A DNA stretch of 64,000 nucleotides from Globodera rostochiensis (GCA_018350325.1 JAEVLN010000001.1:3337501-3401500), one strand, 5' to 3'; counted from the first letter of the stretch, positions 47,401 through 61,084 are shown. The notes: a model not told the origin generated them from the sequence alone. A program made the numbers and translations.

Positions 47401-50400
47401 AATAAACAAGCGACAAAATAAAAAACAAAGTAATCAAGTTTTAGAACGAAATGTTGAAACAAATAAAGTTTATTGGCCATATGCGAGAAATGATTTTTGT
47501 CATTTAAAATAAATTTTTGAGCATAAAGGATAGTAAACTAGACCCAATTATTTTAATGGCTAAATTAATTATCATATTAAGCATTCGGATCGTTTATGTA
47601 TGCATCAAGTTAATAACTATTCAAAGTTTTTATCGCGACTCAATATTATTTTTCAATTTTTACTTTAAATATTATAAATTGAAAATTGCTAAACCAATAT
47701 TGAAATTAAAATTTAAATAAATGTGAAGTTATATATTTTGCCAATACAAAAAATTACAACTTTATAATTTAACGTAGAGCTATGATCAACATTTCCCATA
47801 GAAGTATTAAATAGTATAATCCAATATGTTTGCATTGGTAGAAATAAGTTGAATCACTAAAAAAATAATTTGCGAATTATAATACTTTATGATAAAATGA
47901 TAATTGTTAATTATGTAATTTTGTTTATTTAAATTTCTTACTATAAAAATAAAAACAACAAATAGATATATATCTAAAAGAAGCCTAAAATTAATAAGAC
48001 AAAAATTAAAACAAAAAGATGTGAGTTTTTTTGCGGAAATTAAAAAAACCTATTTTTTATTTTGGATCAAGTGTAAAATAGTATAATCCAGTATGTTTGC
48101 ATTGGCTTGTAAGTGATTAAAGTAAAACTTACTTTTAAATGAAATTTAGTATAGAATATGCGCACAAATCGCATAAATAAAATTATTAAAAACCGACCTT
48201 ATCGAAATCTTTCTCAACGGAGGATGAAATCAAAACGAAAACTCTGTTCCTCACCGTGAAAGAAATACGATAAAAATAATGCATTTATTAAGTAATTTGA
48301 TAAACTAAAATTGAATCAAACAAATGCGCCAAATTCCATTAAATTAATATTATTTAAAACTTTATGAAGAGATATTAAACAAATTTCAAATGATAAAAGA
48401 AAAAAATTCCTACCTATGCGCCGAAAAAGTAGATTTAACGTTTTGAAAAAAAATGGAAATGAATAACGATTGATTTAACATCTTTAATAAAGAAAAATTT
48501 TAAAATAAAATAAAATCTTATTCAATAATTTAAATATAATAAATTTTTTTGGCTAAAAACATAATGTTATTTTTTATTACTAAACAGAAACACCACGGAA
48601 ATTAAATAATGCAAGTAAATCTTTCAAGACGATAATAAATTAATAAAAATCAAAATTAAGTGTTCAGACCAATTCACCTAAAAATGTTTAAATCAATAAA
48701 ATAATAAAACTTATAAATATTAAAAAATTAAATAGCAAAAATGTGGAAAATATTCATAATTTTGCATTTGCTCTCATACTCTTATCAAATTTAAAATCAA
48801 CCTTAAAATAAGGAATGTAATGAATTAAATCATATTTATATAGATGCTTCTGAAAAATGCGTAGGTGCAACAAAATGTAATTACTTATTTATTTTAAAAG
48901 ATATAAAATTATATTTCAAATATTTTAATTTAATCAATTGGAAGTTAAACTTGCAATAAATAATAAACAAATAAAATTATTTTAAAAAAGTTTAAAATTT
49001 AACATGCTTTAATAACGATTGAATATTGATTATTTTGAAATTTTATTAAACGCGAAACCAATTTAGATAAACGTTGATTTTATTAAGAAAATACATATGC
49101 TTCTGCAATATTTTCATAAAATCGTAATAAAACTTTAAATAAGATAAGAAATGCTTATGGACAAGAGAAGCTGTTCACCGTCAGTGTCTGCGTTGCATTC
49201 GAACTCATAGGTATTACCTTTTATATTATTTCTCTTTAATTTTTCAAAATTTGATTCTTTTTGATATTTTTTGTAAATTATTTATTAATAATATTGAAGC
49301 AAATGTTTTCATTTTCTTAATTATGAAAATAATATGCTTTTGCCAAAATGCACCAATCAAAAGTTTATTATAAAATTATTTGCAATCTATTCAATTTAAA
49401 ATAATCTTTACAATTTTTTGTGCATAGTTTATTTTATTTTTACCAACTATATAAGTGCATACTTTCAGATTGGATTTAAAATTAAAATTGTAATTGATTT
49501 AACACGTTTTAATTGATTGTTCGCAGAACAAGTGTTACATATTGATGAGAAGGTGAATCTGGCTTTTTAAATATCATAACAATATCCCCAATAGATGTAA
49601 AGAAACGCAATGGAATCGAACCGAGATACGAGGCTAAGTTAGGCTTAAAGATTAATAAATAATTATTTGAACGAATTTATATATATATTAATTTAATCAG
49701 CACTTTACATACCGTTCTTAAAATAGAACCCCCTAAACTAGTATATCAACAAAGCCTTTCAACTATATTTTAACGTTTTCATGAATATTAACACATTACA
49801 AATTTTTACCAGAGAAAAAATAAACATTAAAAATTATAGAAAATTTAAAAAAATATTGGTTAGACCACTGGTCCGGCCATGACTTGGCAATGTAATATGC
49901 CTTTTTCACGGGCGAAATACCTAAATAAAACGCTAAAAGCCGTATATTCCCATATTTATGAACAACAATATAAAGCGTTAAACATTGTTGTTCGAGGACA
50001 TAATTATAATAATTTTAAATTCTTAATTGTAAGCTCTTTTTTTATTTCATACATAAGGCGGCACAATAATTAAGCATATAATTTACCAAAAAACATTAAA
50101 AGATTATAAGAGAATTATAAACTGATTAACTTTATAGTCAGCAAAACTCTATTCTCAGGTTATAAAATTGAAAATTATTAATACAATTTGCAAAGCTAAA
50201 GATAATAAAGCAAAAAGGAAGCGTAATCAAAAGTTCAAATATAAAGTAAATAGAATTAAATTTACTTGTGTTAAAAACACTGTTAATTAAAAAATTATCT
50301 GCATTACATTGTAAATCAAATTAACTAAACTATGTTACTAAAAATGGTCAATCGATTAAAACTTTTATGATTGATTACAATTTAATAATAATCAAACTCT

Positions 50401-53400
50401 ATAGAAATAAAACTTTTGAAACTCACTAAATATTTAGATAATAAAAAGTAAATTTGATAAAATTAGAATTCTTGTTTTGGCACCAATTTTTAGCGAGCTG
50501 AATGCAACGAAGTTGGCGGTCCAGACAAGTATTGCATTGCTCCAGAAAAGAATAAACCCACATGGTCAACGAGTGTAAAGACAGAAATAAACTATAAACA
50601 ACTTTTCTTTACATGCTTTAGTTTTGTTACAAAATAATTAAAATTTGAAAATTATATCAAAATCGATCATTCTGACATTGAAAAGCAACGCACTCGCACA
50701 TACAGAAACTATATTTATTAAAAGTCAAACATTAAATTAAACAAATAAAACTGTTTTTAGTAAATAATTAGCTTCCGCAAATAAAATTATGATTTTGTAA
50801 AAAAATTGAATATATATACTAAACAATAAATAAAAATATTTACTCGCGAAGTGAAATTAATGAAAAGAAAGTGTAAACTAGAATTTATAAATATAAAATA
50901 TAATTATTTAAAAATTTTAGTGATAAAAAGAAATAATAAAATTGACTATTGTTTTAAAACTATTTTTTATTACCCAATAATGGGCAAGTTTTATATTTTG
51001 GCCAATAATTGTAACTTTTTGTGTTTTTCCAATCTTTTGGCTGTGTTATCTTTTAACGTAATTTAATGTATTTATAAATAACAACATTTATTGTTGAAAG
51101 ATTATTAGTACTTTATAGAATTTATCTTGCTCGCGCCCACCGATTTTTTTCTTTGTTGTTTTAACATATTTTATATAATTTAATTCTTTTAAATTTAATC
51201 TAAATGCTTAATATATAAACAAAGAATATTTCATTGTAGTTCAATTTCAAATTGTAATACTAATTTTAAAGGTTTGCTCGTAATTGTTTTTTTGGATCCT
51301 CCTCAAAGCACCACCCATCGGGTTGATACGCTCTCTCAAATAGCACTTCGTAGCATAATGAAATTATGCAGCGCCCAAGCAAGGGGTAAAGCTCAATAGT
51401 TTGGATGAATTAATTGAAAAGTAAATTGTGTTTTCATTTATTGAAAAATGATTTGTTTGTTTTGAAGCGTGCGTTACTTTGTTCTGTATGTCTTTCGATG
51501 ATCCTTGGTCCGGGTCCATCAAATGCTCCCGAAGAAAGACAGAAGTAAATACAGCATTAAATCGTATTTAGATCTATAAAATTGCATTATAGCAACATAT
51601 GCTATTTATATTTGAAATGGTTGGCTAAATGTATTTTGTTTACATAAATTACAAACTTGGCAATTCTACAGCACATGCAGTAGAATCCCGGTGTCCAATT
51701 GTGAAAAATGTGCGCATCTTCCTCATATTATTATTAGATAGGTTAGTATTTGTAAATCGAGTTAAATTTAAATTATTATTTCTTCTTTAATTATTATGAT
51801 AAAATTTAGGTGAAATATTTGTATTTAAAAGTAATTTATTTATTGATTTTTGTTTTATATTTCTTTTAGTTAATTCAATTGCTTTAATAAGCTTATTTTT
51901 TGAATCATTTATGTTTTATTTTAAGTTTAATATTATATTTAATTTAATTCTCGAGATTTATTAATGGAGACTTGAAATATTAAATTATAGAGAATATAAT
52001 AATATTTATAAATTGCCATTCTCAGAATAATAATTATTATCAGTCATTAATTTTGATTTTGTTTATATATTTGAGCAACATTTTTAACAATGGCTGGTGC
52101 CTGGTAAGATGCATGACCATTCCAATCTGCACTCCGGTTAGGGATATGTTAGTGAAACTTATTTAGTATTAAAATATTGAATTATTTATTTAATTTTTTA
52201 AATATATTTCAATATACATGGAAATTTGATATAAATAAAATAATATTTACTGACATAAGAGTTAATTTACATTTATAATTCAGTTACTTGATTAAAATTT
52301 GTTATTTCATTAAGTATCTTAAGTTACCGTACCAATGACCTTATATTATGAATTTGTCGTTATAATGCTGTAAATTAATAATTTTTATAGATTTTCAAAA
52401 TTTTTGCACTCGTTTTGCATTATTTTGTTGAATTATGTTTGCAAGTATCATTATTTTATGAAAAAGGTTTTTAATAAATAGAATAAGAGCAAAATTTTTT
52501 AAATGAAATGACTTTTCAATTTTAAGCAATAATGCTCAATTAGTTTAAATAACTAATCTATATTTAAAAAATTTATGTTAGGTAATTTTGGTTGTTAAAA
52601 TTTATGTAAATGTATTTTTCATATATTTTGTTTGTTTTTAAATTTATTTTTCAATATTTTTTATATTTTATCCCTGTCAAAAAAATAAAGAATTAACTGT
52701 TAATTAATTCAAAGAGTCACGTTATCGGAAGTCTTTGAATGCATGGACACATGCCAGGTGAAAGAATTAATTTATTTTTGATTTTACATAAAAAAATTTT
52801 GGGTTCAATCTTTTTCATAATTTGGTAGGTTAGGTATCATATTTCATTTGTTAATTTTAAATTATTATTTTTTGCTTAGAATAAAAAACATTGAATAAAT
52901 AATATTTTTCTGTTCGTCTACGGTTAGTTGCAGATTTAGATACATGCATGTGACCAATAAATATTTAAAATATTGTCCTGACATTTTTGGCAACATATTA
53001 TTATCTGTTTCCACTGATGCTGCGGTAGATGATAAGTTCGTCGATGTATTTCGGCACGAACAAAAAATTGAAAGCCGTTTTTAAAAGCATCAAAACTTAC
53101 AACAAATAACTTTTTTGATTTTGTTGTATTAAAATAATTTGTTTTTTGTAGTTTTCTATTTTATTAAAAATCGGCACTTTTTAAAAGTTTATTTGTTGCC
53201 CGATGACAGTATCAACGCTTTTTTTCAAAACATCAAAATTATTTAAATTTTTTGGAGGTCAATTAATTTAATCTTTATTGCATTTTCATTTTTTACTTTA
53301 CTATTTAGACGTTAATGTAGGTAGTTAAATAGTTTTTTAAATTTTATTCTAATCCCACCGGAGAAATTGGTTAAATTAATGGTTTGAACAATATGTTAGG

Positions 53401-56400
53401 TTATTATGTATTTAATCTACAATTAATTATACTCAATTAAGTGCGCTTATTATGTTTTCGTAGAAAATAAAGAATGCTATTTTTAATTCGAATCCTATTA
53501 TTCATTTCTTATCATTAAAAACATGTCTTTCGTGGTTTTTTACTGAACACCTTGCATGTGGACGCGTTAACATTTTTTCAAAAAATCTTTATTCTGACAA
53601 TATTATTTAATTTTTAAGAAGATTGGAATAATTTAGGTGCTTTATATTTCTTTCACAATAACTGCAAATGCTTTACATTTTTAAATAAATCCAATGGCCA
53701 ACTGAGCTCGTTCTAATTCAACAAGCCGTTCATGATTTTTTGAAATTCTATGGGCTTTATTATCATTTTTTATTTTTTTAGTTGTTGTGAACACTTTTAT
53801 CCATATTTAAATAAAATCATAAAAATAAATTATTTTGCATATTTATATTAAGGCCATGATTCTTTATTATAGACCTTTTTAAAACTTTAAACTGCAGTAA
53901 AAATAAATTTTTATTAATTAAAGTTGAGAAGCTTGCTTTAAAAATGTTTCCGTAATTACTTCGAACAGATTGTAGGTTTGTGCAAAGATAATTTGCTTCT
54001 TTAACTTTTGGGATTGAACAAAGGCATCATTTGATTTGATTCTGTTAATGATTGGGATTACATATTTTTTTGAATCTAGTCTTTTCATATTTTATTTTTG
54101 TTGAATTATAAGGTCATCTATTTATTTATAGGTCCAAATTTTTTACTTTTTAATAGATTTTAATTATAATCTTTAAACTAGCATTCGTTGTATATAACTT
54201 TAAAAAGATATTGCATTCGTTTATTTAATTTAGTTCTATGTTTAGCTAATTTGCAATACAATACTTTAAATTAATTTTTTCTAGTTAAGATTACGAATAG
54301 GTTTTTAATGAACGATGCATTTTTTGATAATTTGATTTAAAAAAATTGTTACTAATTGCCATTTAATTAAAGTTTTCAATGTTTTTATTTAACTTATGAA
54401 ATATTATCAAAATTTCGATTTCATTGCATAAAAAAACTGGGATATCATTTTCTTTTATTTTTTATTATTTATAAACATTACGTTTTATGTATTTATCAAA
54501 AGTTTAAAAAAAATTTAATATAACTTTGCCTGCATTTTTCCTATTTTTTCAACTCAACTTTCCTTTGTACTTGCATCGTTTTTCCGTAAAAATGCGTTGA
54601 CCATCAAGCCATCCGCCGTACATTCCGGTAAATTTCCTTCGGCATATCGTTGAGCTTTGATTATTTTTGCGGTTATACGGGTCAATAAAAGATTTTTGGA
54701 TAAAGTCACATAAAATTTAATTTTTTTTTTCCCAGTGAATAATTTTTTTATATGACCATTATTCTTTGTCTTAAATCATTTTATTTAAATCAAAATACAA
54801 GGTCGTTAATTGATAAATAAATTGGGTTACTTTGGTTTACTGCTTTGTGTGTTGAAAACTTCCTTTATGTTTTTATCGTTATTAAGTTCTTAAAATTTTT
54901 GAAAATTTTCAGTGAAATTTTATTCATTTATCTTTATAATTGTTTTTCGATGTAGTGAGGTCGGCCCTTATATAGATTTGAGTTGTATTATTTATTTCTA
55001 GTTACGTAACAAGGTTTTTGGTTGCTTGCGAGCTTAAACATTTAAATATAAATTATTCTAATTAAAAATAGTGCCTATCCAATTTTATTGCCTGCATTTA
55101 GTACTTTCATTTAGTTTAATAATTAATTAGTTTTGGTCCATTGTATAATGCAAAATTTATAAATGTTTTTAATAATTTTGTGTTAAGTTAAGATTTTTTA
55201 TAATTTAACCACTTTTTTCCATTGCGCGGGCTTAATTTATTTCCTTTATATTTAATTAATTGATTTTAATAATTTTTAAAGGATTCTTTGTTTTTAAATT
55301 ATTTTTTACCTGCATTGATGGACCATTAAATTCTTTTTTATGTCAAACCGGCAGACGCGCAATAAATTGATTAATTTAAAATATTTTTAAATTATGAATA
55401 TTTTGGATTTTATAAACCTTCTTTATACTTTAATTAAATAAACCTGGCTCATCTGTTTTTTTATGACTTTTTTCTTTAATTATTTAGTTAGAGGTAACAA
55501 ATTGCTAAAGCTTTCAAACCTTTCTTATAAATTTAATTTTATTTATTTATTATATTTTTTTATTGTTTTTCAGGTCTAATTAGCACATGAAAACTGCGGT
55601 ATTTCCAGGACAATCCGCGACGTAATAAAAAAAATATTTGCTACCTTAAGACTGATGAATGAAATTAATAAAACTTAATCACTTTGTTTGGTTATTCGTT
55701 AACGAAAATTGATTTGAGATTAAGCAAAATGTATGAAAGATTTTAATTTGCTAAAACATTGAATTTTATTTATGAAAAAAATGAATGATAGAGTAAAAAA
55801 CAAATGCTTTATTGAAATTATATAAATTTTTATTAAATTGATTTTATTAATTATGCCAAATTTTTTATAAACAAAAGCTTTCTTTATGTTGTTATTGTTT
55901 TTAAGTTCTTAAAATTATATGCAATTATTAGCTATTTTATCCTTATAATTCATTGTTCGATGTTTGCTTTGAGGCCGTCCGTCCTTTATATAGATTTGAG
56001 GTATTAGTTATTTTTAATTAGGTAACAACAACTTTATTTTTTATATTGCAATTTCTAAAAATGTTATTAGAAAGTTAAATTATTTTCTTTACTTTAATCT
56101 CAAGCAAATTTTAAAATTTTAATAATTAATTTGTTTTTTGTGGTTTTAATTTTCAAGTTTGCAATCGGCAACTGTTCCTATTGCGGTGAATAGTTCCGGA
56201 ATCGCCTCAACGAATTGTATAGCATTTTTGGTATTTAAAAACTTGTGACAATTTCTTGATGGTCATATTTTCCAATTAAAATTTTAATCCCTTTTTTTAT
56301 TTCAAGTTACGAAGGTAACATTTTAGACATAAGCATATAATAATCGATTTTAATTTTATTGTGTTTTTTACATAATAAACATTTTATCAAATTTATCCAT

Positions 56401-57282
56401 TTTCGAACAATGAATAAAATTTAATTTGACTTTTGGTATGACATTTTTTTATTTATATCAACGTATTAATGGGCTCGTTTCAAAAAAGGATTTTGCCTCC
56501 TTTGAAGCCCCGGGGCCGTGTTTCACGAGACCAGGTAAACCACCCATCGACTCGGTTCATGTGTGCGGCGAATCCGCGCGGCGCTCGCTGCGCGAGAATA
56601 TATGAATTGTTTATTAATATTTGACTATATTCAAATTTTATTATTTAGAATAAAAATAAATAAAGTCAAAAATTACTATGTTAAATAAGGAAGGTTTAAT
56701 TTTGTAAAATAAACTAATTTATACTAATGTCTTACAATTTAAAGATTAAATATTTTTACGCCTGCCAAGCATTGGAACCGCTTTATGAGGATTACGTACA
56801 AGGAGCAAGAGAGGGAAATACGCAACAGAGGACTGGTCGAGATAAAAATTAATACAAAATACAATCTAAAAATATTAAACTTAATATTTATTTAAGTAAG
56901 TCAAAAATTTAAAGTTATTGATAGTTAATGTTAATTAAAAATTTTTTCAAACAAAAAATGAATTAAAATTTGTTTCCATATACTGCTGAGCACTTTTTGA
57001 GCGCATAGACTCGAGATTAAAACATACCTAAGTAAATAAAATTATAAAATTCTAATTTCCTCTACCCAATTTGTATAGCATAGAAAAATTTATACAAAAA
57101 AATTTATAGTATCCGATATAATTAAAAACTAAAAATGAAACGTAGATATTTCAAATTAATCAATTTGAAACCTTCATTTAATAAATTACTTACAAAATTC
57201 GGGTGGAATCTAAGCTTGCCACATAAAGCTTTAAATATTTTAAAATGCAACCAAATTGTGTTCTTTCTTAAAATGCCTTAGC
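44452..57282. other. Long AT-rich stretch, no complete gene
   Basis: T-rich on the plus strand to about 46.6 kb and from 51.1 to 56.6 kb, but A-rich in between. Repeat pairs are 46600-46790 with 48520-48745, 54850-55030 with 55870-56035, and 47815 with 48078 (TAGTATAATCCARTATG). GC-richer islands lie near 47060-47200, 47250-47320 (tandem GGCTATATCC), 49140-49210, 51300-51390, 52720-52760, 54590-54650 and 56475-56600. A perfect B-box sequence, GGTTCGATTCC on the minus strand at 49622-49612, has no A box at tRNA spacing. A TA run lies at 47377-47390. Confidence 0.5.
52908..52983 (+). other. Related empty site of the hAT-type element
   Basis: TCTGTTCGTCTACGGTTAGT, then GCAGATTTAGATACATGCAT and GTGACCAATAAATATT, match the two flanks of the 43580-44443 element joined through one copy of the target (ATTTAGAT here, GTTTAGAT there). 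The two loci are therefore duplicates, one with and one without the insertion. Confidence 0.88.
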
Positions 57283-57950
57283 GCGCGGAGCGAGTTCACG
57301 GAATGTGGAGGGGGGAAAGGGGCCATGCCCTGGGGTACTGGCGGGGCGGGCGAGCGCGCGAAGCGCGCGGAGCGAGTTCACGGAATGTGGATTCATGAAA
57401 TGTGGAGGGGGGTAAGGGGCCATGCCCGTTGTATAAGAGCGGGCGAGCGCGCGAAGCGCGCGGAGCGAGTTCACGGAATGTGGAGGGGGGAAAGGGGCCA
57501 TGCCCTGGGGTACTGGCGGGCGGGCGAGCGCGCGGAGCGAGTTCACGGAATGTGGAGGGGGGTAAGGGGCCATGCCCGTTGTATAAGAGCGGGCGAGCGC
57601 GCGAAGCGCGCGGAGCGAGTTCACGGAATGTGGAGGGGGGAAAGGGGCCATGCCCGGGGGTACTGGCGGGCGGGCGAGCGCGCGAAGCGCGCGGAGCGAG
57701 TTCACGGAATGTGGAGGGGGAAAGGGGCCATGCCCGGGGGTAAAGGCGGGCGGGCGAGCGCGCGAAGCGCGCGGAGCGAGTTCACGGAATGTGGAGGGGG
57801 GAAAGGGGCCATGCCCTGGGGTACTGGCGGGCGGGAGAGCGCGCGAGCGCGCGGAGCGAGTTCACGGAATGTGGAGGGGGAAAGGGGCCATGCCCGGGGG
57901 TAAAGGCGGGCGGGCGAGCGCGCGAAGCGCGCGGAGCGAGTTCACGGAAT
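57283..57950 (+). repeat. GC-rich minisatellite, about nine units
   Basis: A sharply bounded block of very high G+C contains nine occurrences of GCGGAGCGAGTTCACGGAAT spaced 72-92 bp apart, most near 80. Each unit holds GGAGGGGG, AAAGGGGCCATGCCC, a variable GGTACTGG or GTTGTATAAGAG segment and GGGCGAGCGCGCGAAGCGCGC, the last able to form a hairpin. Units of two or three subtypes alternate, suggesting duplication of larger blocks. All plus frames and one minus frame are open for 90-215 codons only because the unit lacks stops. Frames shift between units and none has family features, so this is not treated as coding. Confidence 0.92.
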
Positions 57951-58736
57951 TATGAAAAAAAGAAAATTTTGGGAAAAAAATTTTTTTGCAAAATTTTTTT
58001 GAGGGTATCGCAACACAAACTGGCTAGAAACAGCCCGGTCACACGCCATGCATGCCCGCGTCTCCACTAGTTAAATACATATAACAACGTAAAGTTTTAA
58101 AATCAAATAAAATCTTTAAAAGTTATTATTTAAATTTGTAAAGGAAAAATAAAGCAAATAAATTATGAATTTCTTGGCAAAATAAAAATGAAATAGTAAT
58201 ATCATAATTAGCGTCCAAGGATTCGCGTCGGTTAAATCTGGGTAGGAACTCCAAGAATTATTTTAGTTAACATTGAGATAAAGGTTGAAAAAATTGAAAC
58301 ATAAATTAAAAAATTTAAATGTATTTATTCTTCTAATAGAGAAGAGAAATGTTAAAAATAAAATACATTCTTTACTAAATTATATAATAATTTAAACAAA
58401 AAGTCACATACTGTAATTAATAATGAAATTTTTTGCTAAATTCAAACTCAACAAAAACCAGACATAATAAAAGAAGCTAATTTGCTAAATACAATAAATT
58501 TTACAGAATCATTAATATCGCCATCATTTGATGAATTTAATTTTAAAATCTACTAGCAAATATTCAAATTCTGCGTGCACGAAAGTGACCACTAGACTGA
58601 TCCACTGGCTCAATAAGCCCAACAAGCTATAAAGAACATCTTTTAAAAAAAGAATGGGTAATTTTTACTCAAATTTAAATCAAAATTTATTTAATTTTAT
58701 CAGTAAACCAATAAAGTTTAATAAATCAAAAGGCCT
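57951..58736. other. AT-rich spacer with one CATGAAAC-family island
   Basis: After a poly-A/poly-T stretch and a GC-richer tail at 58005-58070, the sequence is A-rich. The island at 58570-58650 is a member of the repeat family also seen at 16750, 17630 and around the MULE. No gene is recognisable. Confidence 0.5.
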
Positions 58737-58745
58737 GCTCATGAA
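58737..58745. repeat. 9-bp target-site duplication, left (GCTCATGAA)
   Basis: GCTCATGAA is repeated exactly at 61092-61100. Nine base pairs is typical of Mutator-like insertion. Confidence 0.85.
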
Positions 58746-58754
58746 GGCGCTATG

Positions 58755-58862
58755 TGATTTCGTCAGTGATTGATTTCGTCAGTGTTTATTTCGTCAGTGT
58801 TGATTTCGTCAGTGATTGATTTCGTCAGTGTAGATTTCGTCAGTGATTGATTTCGTCAGTGT
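58755..58862 (+). repeat. Left terminal array, seven ATTTCGTCAGTG units
   Basis: Seven ATTTCGTCAGTG cores in direct order are separated by ATTG, TTT, TTG or TAG spacers. The array is the inverse of the right-hand one. Confidence 0.92.
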
Positions 58863-58910
58863 AAATGGATTTTTAAAAAAAATCCTAGTGATAATTTTGT
58901 AAATAAGAAA

Positions 58911-60738
58911 CTAAAAATGCAGATGGTATGCGCAGTTATGCAAATACTGCAGTGGATCGCGATTCTCGAAATCTGCCACAATAGCTTCTAAATTGTTATC
59001 TTGACGAATAACTTTTTCTCTTCTTTTCTCATATGGTCCTCTAATGCCATCCGCAGGAGAAGCTTGGAAATCGGCCACCCGATCAGCCCACATTTTATCC
59101 TCTTCCACCATTTTTCTGCAAAACGGACTCAAACGTTGGATGCCTTTCAGATGAGCATTCCATACACCATGCCACGCCTTAATTTGTTTTCCAACCACAT
59201 CAATGATTGGTTTTCTCTTTTACCTCAACGCTATTATTAGTTCTACTTAGCTGCTCGGCAACTCTCTCCGTCATATTCCACAGAGTGATAGGAAAAATTG
59301 CATTAAGGTGGCCCAAGTTTAATGCAATGATTTGATCTCTTATCCACCCATCCGCGGCACCCCCGGCATCAGCTTCAAGCTCTTCCTCATTGTCCAAAAT
59401 TTGAAGGGGCCCTATCCATGTTTTGACAAAATACATTATTAGTTCTAAAAAATAAAACAATTTGAGCTAATTGCATTTTGGTTTTACCCTGCAATTCTTC
59501 AGTGGGCTCGAGGGTAGACATTAGTATACAAAAGTAATTGTATACAAAGTCTGTAGGAACAAAACTTAAAGCCTGCAAGCTGCGTAACGAAACTCGCATG
59601 TTATCGTTGTTGTTGTTGTATTGCGTGAGCAAATTTGGCAGCCGCTGAAGCCGCTTGAATAGTGCCCTCCCAAAATGGAATAAGCATCCACTCAGCTGTG
59701 AATTCGGACACTGCCTTCGCTGCACTGATCGCAGCTTGCTCAAAATCAGCCATGATCCGAATTGGATACCAATTCAGCCCGACAGCCGCACGAATACTAT
59801 CGAAGAATATTCTATACGACGCGGCCGTTTTGCTTATCAACAGTCCATAAGCACAGGGAATTGCGCAATGGTCCACAATAATCGACATTGTATAGAGTTG
59901 TGCAAATCCTCGTGGACATGACTACAATTTTGAATGGCTTTTACGCAGAAATTGATCAGGCACAATAATGTTTGTGGTTGGGAGAGCATCCAAACCGACA
60001 TCACCTTCCTCAAATTTCATTTTCAAATGTTTCCTTTCTACTTTAAAATCACATGCTCTTGATGTTTCCTTCGGTGATAATTGTACGTCCACCTCATGCT
60101 GGACGTGGAGGGAGCACTGGCAACTCTTACATCAGCTGGAAGACTTGATCGAACAGCGGCGATTATGTTTCGGCTCGAAGTTGGGTATTCATTTCGAGCT
60201 TCCTGACGAAGCCACTCGCTGGCTTCTCTAACCTCCAATTTTATTTTTTAGTTTTAATTTTTTACTACAGTATTATTGCCTTCTACATTTTTACCAAATG
60301 TCCGCCCAAAATGGGTGCGTGATTATGTTCCTTTGTAACCCGCCCCATTTTATAACGCGTTCCGTCCTCATCGTACTGCCACTGGGTTTCGATACATCCA
60401 CGGCCAGGACAGTATGGCGGACGTGTCGGACACTTCCAATATTCCCACCCTTCAGCAATTTTCGACAGAGCCTTTAAGGAATAACAAGAGTAAAATGTTG
60501 GGCACAGGAGGGGTACTTCAAAGGAATACTCATATCCGGAATGAGTGAGCAGCTCCCTTCCTTTACTCGATCTAGCTTCATTAAAACGTACTAAAGCCAT
60601 TCTATCTAAAGGAAAAAGTGATGTGGAATGTTTTGGCATAAATCGGGAGCAACCAAAAATAATCAAAAGTTGATTTCTACAGAGATAAATGACCATTTCC
60701 CAAAAAGCGGAGGTCAAATACTTATGATGGGCATCCAT
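58911..60738 (-). pseudogene. MULE transposase with FLYWCH domain, decayed
   Basis: Read on the minus strand. The first part (60738-60295) carries a FLYWCH-type zinc-binding domain: GRELLTHSGYEYSFEV, then WEYWKCPTRPPYCPGRGC and VTKEHNHAP. A 62-bp intron leads to VREASEWLRQEARNEYPTSS at 60232. The MULE domain follows, with GFAQLYTMSIIVDHCAIPCA, IRIMADFEQAAISAAKAV and CLFHFGRALFKRLQRL. Then come ITLWNMTERVAEQLSRTNNS and AWHGVWNAHLKGIQRL, ending at 58911. Introns of 43 and 46 bp fit at 59487-59445 and 59223-59178. DADFE/ADFE supplies the second catalytic Asp. The segment expected to hold the first (DGT-type) is missing between about 59920 and 60060, and the frame shifts near 59701-59715. The copy therefore looks inactive, unless these are sequence errors or further introns. 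Confidence 0.85.
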
Positions 60739-60915
60739 ATGATAGATAAGAAAGTCAATGTTTATTTGCCAATGCTCGAGCTAAGACTTATTATAACTCA
60801 ATTCATTTATATTTTATCTGTATGATACTATATCAATTAAATTCAATTTGTTTTTAATTCCTTTTATATAAAAATATTTTATTCAATTTTATTAAATAAA
60901 ATCAAAAATAAATTG

Positions 60916-61084
60916 CTGACGAAATCAATCACTGACGAAATCTACACTGACGAAATCAATCACTGACGAAATCTACACTGACGAAATCAATCACTGACGA
61001 AATCTACACTGACGAAATCAATCACTGACGAAATCTACACTGACGAAATCAACCACTGACGAAGTCAATCACTGACGAAATCAC
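60916..61084 (-). repeat. Right terminal array, eleven CACTGACGAAAT units
   Basis: Eleven inverted units alternate between CTGACGAAATCAATCA and CTGACGAAATCTACA spacings, giving a higher-order period of about 32 bp. One unit has GAAGTC instead of GAAATC. Confidence 0.92.

Noticed and set aside
49612..49622. Perfect pol III B box on the minus strand
   Set aside because: No A box at tRNA spacing and no stems; probably a tRNA 3' fragment or chance.
57256..58070. Long open frames of 90-215 codons on both strands over the GC-rich array
   Set aside because: They arise because the repeated unit has no stop codons; frames change between units and no domain or signal is present.
59001..60231. Plus-strand frames across the MULE interior
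   Set aside because: Shadows of the minus-strand transposase, which carries recognisable FLYWCH and MULE motifs.
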